Shown in pieces: positions 6,432 through 10,049 of a stretch of DNA of 10,049 nucleotides. How positions within the stretch are numbered: position 1 is the first letter of the stretch; the number at the start of each line of letters is the position of its first letter. The translations under genes were made by a program, and so were the position numbers. The DNA is taken from the NCBI GenBank assembly GCA_003456765.1, contig DMOT01000227.1, positions 1 to 10,049 on the forward strand. Reading direction: 5' to 3'. The stretch is from Bacillota bacterium (GTDB lineage: Bacteria; Bacillota; DTU025). Under the pieces are notes generated by a model that was not told where the DNA came from, did no database searches, and saw nothing but the letters and a program-made list of their open reading frames with translations.

Positions 6432-7512
6432 TAAGCCTATCAAGTGGCGGAAGGTAAGGAGGCGCAGAGTCGTCAGAATGGGCGAACTGGATTGGTTTGC
6501 CCTACTTCTGCTGGCATCTATTGTGCTTCTTTTCGACGCTCTTGTCATAGGGCGGCATGTTGGAATCATAAGGTTGCCAGGGGAGTTGAGCGTGCTCGAC
6601 ATGGCGAGGCTTGGCGCAATGAACTATGTTGACATTCAAAGAACCATGCTTCAAAGGGATGAATTCGCCGGTGTCGGAAGCGCGGATCCGGTTTTGCGCG
6701 GCGCAGCTGAAGGTCTGATTGGTGCGCGCAGTAATGAAGAGATAGGGCGTGAGCTGGCAAAGGCTTCTGCCCAATTGTACGATGCCGTTCAGGCAGATCG
6801 GCTCAACGCGGCCAGGGAACGGGTTCTGGAACTTCTCAGCCTTGACAACAGGGTCGAGAGCTATGCAGGACAGGGCGCATACATTCTGATCACACCCGGA
6901 ACTTCCGGGTCGCAAGTTCAGGACAGGCAGAATGCGCTTGAGAAGTCCACCCGCACGGCAATCAGCGACGACCCGTTGATTGCCAGGTCGCCCACGGCAA
7001 TAGAGGTTGTTATAGACCAGTCGGGTGTCTCGTTTGATACGGGAGATCTTGCAACCCAGGCTGAAGTGCTCGCGCGGGAGATCGACTCCCTCAATGAGCA
7101 AGGTGCTGAATTGAGAAAGGCTGCCGGCCTTTCTGAGCTGGAGGGCGCGGGTGTCATGGTTCTGGCGTACGACGCCCCGTCAGGCTACGGCTTCCACGAG
7201 ATAGTCCACCAGAGGGATGTCTCTGAGATTCTGGATAGGCTCTTTGCAGCCGGAGCAATTGGCGCCCAGGTCGGGGGCGAGCGGGTAATCGCTACCTCAT
7301 CAATCAGATGCATCGGCCCCATAGTTCTGGTTAACCAGCGTCCGGTTGCGGTTAACCCAATACGAATATACGCTGTGGGGAACCCCCGTTCGCTGGAACG
7401 GGCCCTCCAGCCGATGGTGTCTGAGTTCGCCAGGACCGACAAGCGGCTTGAGATCAAGCGTGAGTCCAGTCTCTCTCTTGCTGCTTATCACAAAGGAGGC
7501 CTTCAGTGGTGA
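6394..7512 (+). CDS. Membrane-anchored DUF881 (YlxW/YlxX-like) protein, paralogue B
   Basis: This 372-residue paralogue of the preceding gene has the same layout. An N-terminal tail is strongly basic (KWRKVRRRRVVR), followed by one membrane helix (about 34-52), an unrecognised extracytoplasmic region (about 55-220), a coiled coil (about 223-245, ending GAELRKAAG) and a DUF881 domain (about 247-365). Matching motifs are HQRDVSEILDRLFAAGA (272-288), GGERVIATSSIRCIGP (294-309) and VLVNQRPVAVNP (311-322). The two proteins also align outside DUF881 (LPGELS against FPGEVS after the helix; RERVLELLSLDNRV against RREAVLAIINSDPQV), so the duplication covered the full length, and they have since diverged strongly. 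The start is ambiguous. ATG 6394 has only a weak GTGGAG and overlaps the upstream gene by 38 bases. ATG 6478 follows a perfect TAAGGAGG, but at 15 bases. I keep 6394 because paralogue A also has a long basic tail. Confidence 0.83.
   Translation: MTTLAYRRTAPNDKPIKWRKVRRRRVVRMGELDWFALLLLASIVLLFDALVIGRHVGIIRLPGELSVLDMARLGAMNYVDIQRTMLQRDEFAGVGSADPVLRGAAEGLIGARSNEEIGRELAKASAQLYDAVQADRLNAARERVLELLSLDNRVESYAGQGAYILITPGTSGSQVQDRQNALEKSTRTAISDDPLIARSPTAIEVVIDQSGVSFDTGDLATQAEVLAREIDSLNEQGAELRKAAGLSELEGAGVMVLAYDAPSGYGFHEIVHQRDVSEILDRLFAAGAIGAQVGGERVIATSSIRCIGPIVLVNQRPVAVNPIRIYAVGNPRSLERALQPMVSEFARTDKRLEIKRESSLSLAAYHKGGLQW
6455..6462 (+). promoter_or_regulatory. Shine-Dalgarno-like TAAGGAGG inside the 5' end of DUF881 paralogue B
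   Basis: This is a perfect AGGAGG core 15 bases before the in-frame ATG at 6478, longer than the usual 5-10. It may be a real site for a shorter product starting MGELDWF, which would keep the membrane helix but lose the basic tail. It may equally be a by-product of the Arg-Arg codons AGG AGG. Confidence 0.3.
6894..6910. repeat. Perfect 17-base palindrome inside DUF881 paralogue B
   Basis: ACCCGGAA (6894-6901) and TTCCGGGT (6903-6910) are exact inverted 8-base arms around a single C at 6902. The palindrome lies in codons for Thr-Pro-Gly-Thr-Ser-Gly. The shape resembles an operator for a dimeric regulator, but its position deep in a coding region and the lack of a second copy leave the function unknown. 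Confidence 0.5.
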
Positions 7513-8549
7513 CGTCTGGCCGATGCCGAAGTTTAGTGATCATCTTCATCACACTGGCTGTCGGCACGGCGCTTGTGAGGCTTCACATCCCGGCGATGCC
7601 TCTCGGCCGAGAAGCATCGCCTGAACTGTCTCTGCCTGATGAAGCCGGGGATACTGACGCTATTACAGATCCCCTCACAGGCCTGTACCTTCTTCCGACA
7701 GAAGATGTGGACTACTTTGCTGCAGTCATTGAGAATTCGCCGGCAGCAAGGCCTCAGCGTGGGCTTGCCGCCGCCTCTTTGGTGTATGAGATGATGACCG
7801 AGGGTGGCATCACTCGATTCCTTGCGTTCTACTCGCAAAACTCATCTATTGCCATCGGTCCCATAAGGAGCGTGCGCTCCTACATCGTAGATATTGCCGC
7901 CCAACACGGCACAGTCCTGGCGCACTGCGGAGGAAGCCTGGATGGCCTGCAGATGATAGACAAACTGGGCTACCCTTCGGTAAACGAGCTTGAGAACGGA
8001 AGCGTCTTCTATCGCGACAAAGCAAGGCGTGCCCCGCACAATCTCTATGCGAAAGCAGAGTCGATTGTCAAACGCGCATACGACATGGGTTATCCAACTA
8101 AGTCTGCTCGCTCAGGTTACGTTTTCACAGAAGAAGAGGCTGGCAGGCAGGCGAGCGCGAACGACGTGACGATATCGTACTGGCCTGGATATTCAGTAAA
8201 GTGGGAATATGATATCGGCACAGATTCCTGGCTGCGTTCCATTGCGCAGGAGGCGCATGTCGACCTGAATACCGGAATGCAGATTGAGGCAAAGAACGTT
8301 ATCATCGAGTTGGTTGAGACTCGAGTGGTGGATAGTGAAGGCAGGTTATACATGGAGCTTGCAGGGAGCGGAGAGGCATTAGTCTTTAGTCGCGGCCAGG
8401 TGACGCGAGGGCGTTGGATTCGAGACTCCTCGCTGAGAGAACCTGCGGTCTATGTCAGCGAAGCCGGCGGCAACATTCAGCTGTGCCCTGGCACTACATG
8501 GGTGCAAATCGTGCCGACGGGAACCGCGGTCAAGATCAGCTCTGTGTAG
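7506..8549 (+). CDS. DUF3048 (YerB-like) membrane-anchored extracytoplasmic protein
   Basis: The 347-residue product starts with a short signal-anchor helix (residues about 9-25, LVIIFITLAVGTALV), then a linker and two DUF3048 lobes. The N-terminal lobe (about 55-195) has the family motifs DPLTGLY (55-61), AAVIENSPAARPQRGL (72-87), VYEMMTEGGITRFLAFY (93-109), IGPIRSVRSY (117-126) and RRAPHNLYA (174-182). The C-terminal lobe (about 215-345) ends with LCPGTTWVQIVP. Bacillus YerB is a lipoprotein of unknown function. Here no Cys follows the hydrophobic segment, so the protein is probably a membrane anchor or a secreted protein rather than lipid-modified. GTG 7506 overlaps the preceding stop by 7 bases and has AAAGGAGG (7492-7499) 6 bases upstream; GTG 7509 is an equal alternative. 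Coupling to the DUF881 pair suggests a shared envelope job, which is inference. Confidence 0.88.
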   Translation: MVTSGRCRSLVIIFITLAVGTALVRLHIPAMPLGREASPELSLPDEAGDTDAITDPLTGLYLLPTEDVDYFAAVIENSPAARPQRGLAAASLVYEMMTEGGITRFLAFYSQNSSIAIGPIRSVRSYIVDIAAQHGTVLAHCGGSLDGLQMIDKLGYPSVNELENGSVFYRDKARRAPHNLYAKAESIVKRAYDMGYPTKSARSGYVFTEEEAGRQASANDVTISYWPGYSVKWEYDIGTDSWLRSIAQEAHVDLNTGMQIEAKNVIIELVETRVVDSEGRLYMELAGSGEALVFSRGQVTRGRWIRDSSLREPAVYVSEAGGNIQLCPGTTWVQIVPTGTAVKISSV

Positions 8550-8572
8550 AGGGAACTCGGGGGTGGATGTAA

Positions 8573-9013
8573 TTGTCGGAGAATGTCACAGTCATAGATG
8601 TGGCACACACTCAGAGATCCGATATTGAGGACATGCTTGTACAGGCAGCACGTAGTGCGCGCCAGAACGCTTATGTCCCTTATTCCGGCTTTAGAGTCGG
8701 AGCGGCAGTTCTCGCCGATAGCGGGCGGATTTATGCTGGCTGCAATGTAGAAAATGCCTCTTTCGGAGCAACAATATGTGCAGAGCGAACGGCTTTCGTC
8801 AAGGCGATTTCGGAAGGCGAACGAAGATTCCTGGGAGTGGCTGTATGCGGAGCTTCGCCTGAGCCGGTCAGTCCGTGCGGAATATGCCGTCAGTTCATGG
8901 CCGAATTTGGGCTTGACATGCCAGTAATCATGGCCGGGGAAGGAGATGCCAGGACCATCATGACCCTGCGCGAACTGCTTCCCCTGGCGTTCACATCGGA
9001 GGATATGGAGTAA
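8573..9013 (+). CDS. cdd: Cytidine deaminase
   Basis: Cytoplasmic zinc enzyme converting cytidine and deoxycytidine to uridine and deoxyuridine in pyrimidine salvage. The product has 146 residues; the small tetrameric Bacillus type has about 136, and the extra residues are at the N-terminus. The active site is complete: YVPYSGFRVGAAV (34-46), NVENASFGATICAERTA (58-74) with zinc ligand Cys69 and catalytic Glu71, then PCGICRQ (101-107) with ligands Cys102 and Cys105. The Cys69-Cys102 distance of 33 matches the Bacillus enzyme. TTG 8573 is supported by GGGGGTGG (8559-8566) 6 bases upstream. ATG 8633 is in frame and would give a shorter protein closer to the usual N-terminus, but has a poorer, crowded GAGG. 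cdd before era is the standard Firmicutes order. Confidence 0.96.
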   Translation: MSENVTVIDVAHTQRSDIEDMLVQAARSARQNAYVPYSGFRVGAAVLADSGRIYAGCNVENASFGATICAERTAFVKAISEGERRFLGVAVCGASPEPVSPCGICRQFMAEFGLDMPVIMAGEGDARTIMTLRELLPLAFTSEDME

Positions 9014-9898
9014 TTGAAGTCCGGGTTTGTGTCAATAGTGGGCAAGCCCAGTGTGGGCAAGTCCACGCTTCTCAATAGTCTAGTCGGCGCGAAAGTCTCG
9101 ATAGTTTCTGACAAGCGCCAGACCACGCGAAACAGGATAAATGCCATAGCGAATCTGCCCGACGCACAAGTAGTCTTCATTGATACCCCTGGAATACACA
9201 AACCCCGGCACGGCCTTGGCGAGAGGATGGTCGAGGCGGCCAGGGGAGCCATGGAAGGGGTTGACCTCATACTGCTTGTGGCTGATGCGACGTCTCCCGC
9301 CCGAGCCGACGACCGGGCTGCTGCGTCGTACGTGGCAGACTGCGCTGTTCCCGCATGGCTCATAGTCAACAAGAGAGATCTTGTGGATGCTGAGGGGTTG
9401 AGGCGCGCTGAGGAAGCCTGCCTGGCTCTGGGCGATTTCAAGAAGGTTAGGGCTGTTTCGGCTGCGACCGGCGAAAACATGGATGGCCTGCTTCGAGAGA
9501 TAGCCGATGCCATGCCGGAAGGGCCGATGTACTACCCGCCCGACGTAGTCGTAGATCGTCCTGAAGAATTCCTCATCGCGGAGCTGATTCGCGAGAAGCT
9601 TCTTGAGTTGACTCGCGAGGAGATACCCCACTCAATAGCAGTTGTGGTTGAGGAGATGACCCCCCGGGACGACAAGGACATAGTGGATGTGAGGGCCGCT
9701 GTGTACGTTGAACGCGAGTCGCAGAAGGGAATTGTGATAGGGGCGGGCGGTAGGGTTCTCAAAGAGGCTGGAATTCGAGCCAGGCTTGAGGCCGAGAGGC
9801 TGCTCGGTTCGCAGATCAACCTGCAAACCTGGGTCAAGGTGCGAAGGCGATGGCGGGATGATCAGTCAATCCTTGACAGGCTGGGATATTCAGAGTAA
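9014..9898 (+). CDS. era: GTPase Era (30S ribosomal subunit assembly)
   Basis: Era binds the 3' end of 16S rRNA and acts as a checkpoint in 30S maturation; it associates with the membrane in some bacteria. The product has 294 residues, the usual length. The GTPase domain shows G1 GKPSVGKS (10-17; the common Asn is Ser here), switch I DKRQTTR (33-39), G3 DTPG (57-60), G4 NKRD (119-122) and G5 SAATG (149-153). The C-terminal KH RNA-binding domain has [14 protein letters not shown] (240-253), with the GxxG loop at 243-246, then [17 protein letters not shown] 9014 follows the cdd stop with no gap, and GGAGGATATGGAG (8998-9010) inside cdd provides the binding site, so translation of the two genes is probably coupled. 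It shares the operon with ybeY, another 16S maturation factor. Confidence 0.97.
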   Translation: MKSGFVSIVGKPSVGKSTLLNSLVGAKVSIVSDKRQTTRNRINAIANLPDAQVVFIDTPGIHKPRHGLGERMVEAARGAMEGVDLILLVADATSPARADDRAAASYVADCAVPAWLIVNKRDLVDAEGLRRAEEACLALGDFKKVRAVSAATGENMDGLLREIADAMPEGPMYYPPDVVVDRPEEFLIAELIREKLLELTREEIPHSIAVVVEEMTPRDDKDIVDVRAAVYVERESQKGIVIGAGGRVLKEAGIRARLEAERLLGSQINLQTWVKVRRRWRDDQSILDRLGYSE

Positions 9899-9953
9899 GG
9901 TTGCGAGCAGCGCTAGGGCGAAGGTCGCGGCGGACCGGGGAAGGGACATGCAT

Positions 9954-10049
9954 ATGAGGGTAGATGATTTCGACTACGAGCTTCCTGAAGAGCTCATTGC
10001 GCAGACTCCAATAGAGCGAAGGGACGCATCCCGGCTGATGGTTTTGAGG
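9954..10049 (+). CDS. queA: tRNA preQ1(34) S-adenosylmethionine ribosyltransferase-isomerase, 3'-truncated by the window edge
   Basis: Only the first 32 codons are present, but they match the highly conserved QueA N-terminus: [17 protein letters not shown], then [10 protein letters not shown]. QueA transfers and isomerises the ribosyl group of S-adenosylmethionine onto preQ1-modified tRNA to form epoxyqueuosine, the penultimate step of queuosine synthesis. ATG 9954 gives the family-typical start; ATG 9948 is in frame and would add Met-His. GGGGAAGGG (9937-9945) is the binding site, 8 bases before 9954. The gene begins 55 bases after era with no terminator between, so it may be on the same transcript. 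recO or a similar gene is more usual after era. Confidence 0.93.
   Translation, partial: MRVDDFDYELPEELIAQTPIERRDASRLMVLR

Noticed and set aside
6502..7101. 199-codon open frame on the minus strand within DUF881 paralogue B
   Set aside because: The opposite strand encodes a protein with a clear paralogue next door; this frame has no recognisable motif.
7346..7624. 92-codon plus-strand frame across the paralogue B / DUF3048 junction
   Set aside because: It overlaps two well-supported genes in another frame and has no motif.
9023..9067. Direct repeat around GTGGGCAAG at the start of era
   Set aside because: It comes from the repeated Gly-Lys codons of the G1 loop and is not a separate element.
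8890..9513. 207-codon open frame on the minus strand over cdd/era
   Set aside because: It is antisense to two unmistakable genes, its product is low in complexity (Ser/Ala/Arg/Thr-rich) and it matches no family I know.
9080..9631. 183-codon open frame on the minus strand within era
   Set aside because: It lies wholly antisense to the Era GTPase domain and shows no motif.
9899..9953. Possible terminator between era and queA
   Set aside because: The stretch is G+C-rich with only short complementary pieces and no T-run, so no intrinsic terminator is supported.
1..10049. Search by eye for tRNA, rRNA, CRISPR, insertion sequence, attachment site or riboswitch
   Set aside because: Nearly every base lies in a recognised gene or a gap under 60 bases, and none of these elements is visible.

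Overview
The window is a dense, single-strand housekeeping and sporulation operon from a Gram-positive bacterium of the Bacillota, most likely a spore-forming Clostridia-like or deep-branching lineage. The clues are the order yqfD - phoH - yqfF/pgpH - ybeY - dgkA - (insert) - cdd - era, which is the classic Firmicutes arrangement; a YqfD sporulation protein; strong AGGAGG-type ribosome binding sites; a fairly high G+C (mid-50s percent by eye); and frequent TTG/GTG starts. No gene is supported on the minus strand, and I see no tRNA, rRNA, insertion sequence, CRISPR array or rho-independent terminator.

Layout. 1-978 is the 3' part of yqfD, cut by the left edge. 979-1118 is the only sizeable gap (140 bases). 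Then come phoH (1119-2123, TTG start), the 7TM-HD cyclic-di-AMP phosphodiesterase gene yqfF/pgpH (2160-4424), ybeY (4414-4965, overlapping pgpH by 11 bases) and dgkA (4982-5359, TTG start). Between dgkA and cdd, which are usually neighbours, lies a three-gene insert: two tandem paralogous membrane-anchored DUF881 proteins (5373-6431 and 6394-7512) and a DUF3048/YerB-like membrane-anchored protein (7506-8549). The conserved order then resumes with cdd (8573-9013, TTG) and era (9014-9898, TTG). The right edge holds the first 32 codons of queA (from 9954), where recO would be commoner after era.

How the genes fit together. PhoH, YbeY and Era belong to RNA and ribosome handling (YbeY: 16S rRNA maturation and quality control; Era: 30S assembly; PhoH: an ATPase often beside ybeY). 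QueA modifies tRNA. PgpH, DgkA, YqfD and the three inserted proteins act in or at the membrane: second-messenger turnover, lipid (probably undecaprenol) phosphorylation, forespore/mother-cell function, and an uncharacterised envelope module. Cdd salvages cytidine. Short gaps and overlaps (11, 38 and 7 bases) argue for one transcript with translational coupling.

Most worth a second look: the duplicated DUF881 proteins, which share an unrecognised extracellular region of about 160 residues and sit with a non-lipoprotein DUF3048 protein; an Asp-to-Asn change at a usually critical position of DgkA; a roughly 40-residue acidic, cysteine-containing insertion in YbeY; and the leader before phoH. I see no defence system, toxin-antitoxin pair or biosynthetic cluster. 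The only candidate for an undescribed system is the DUF881-DUF881-DUF3048 module, and its function is unknown.
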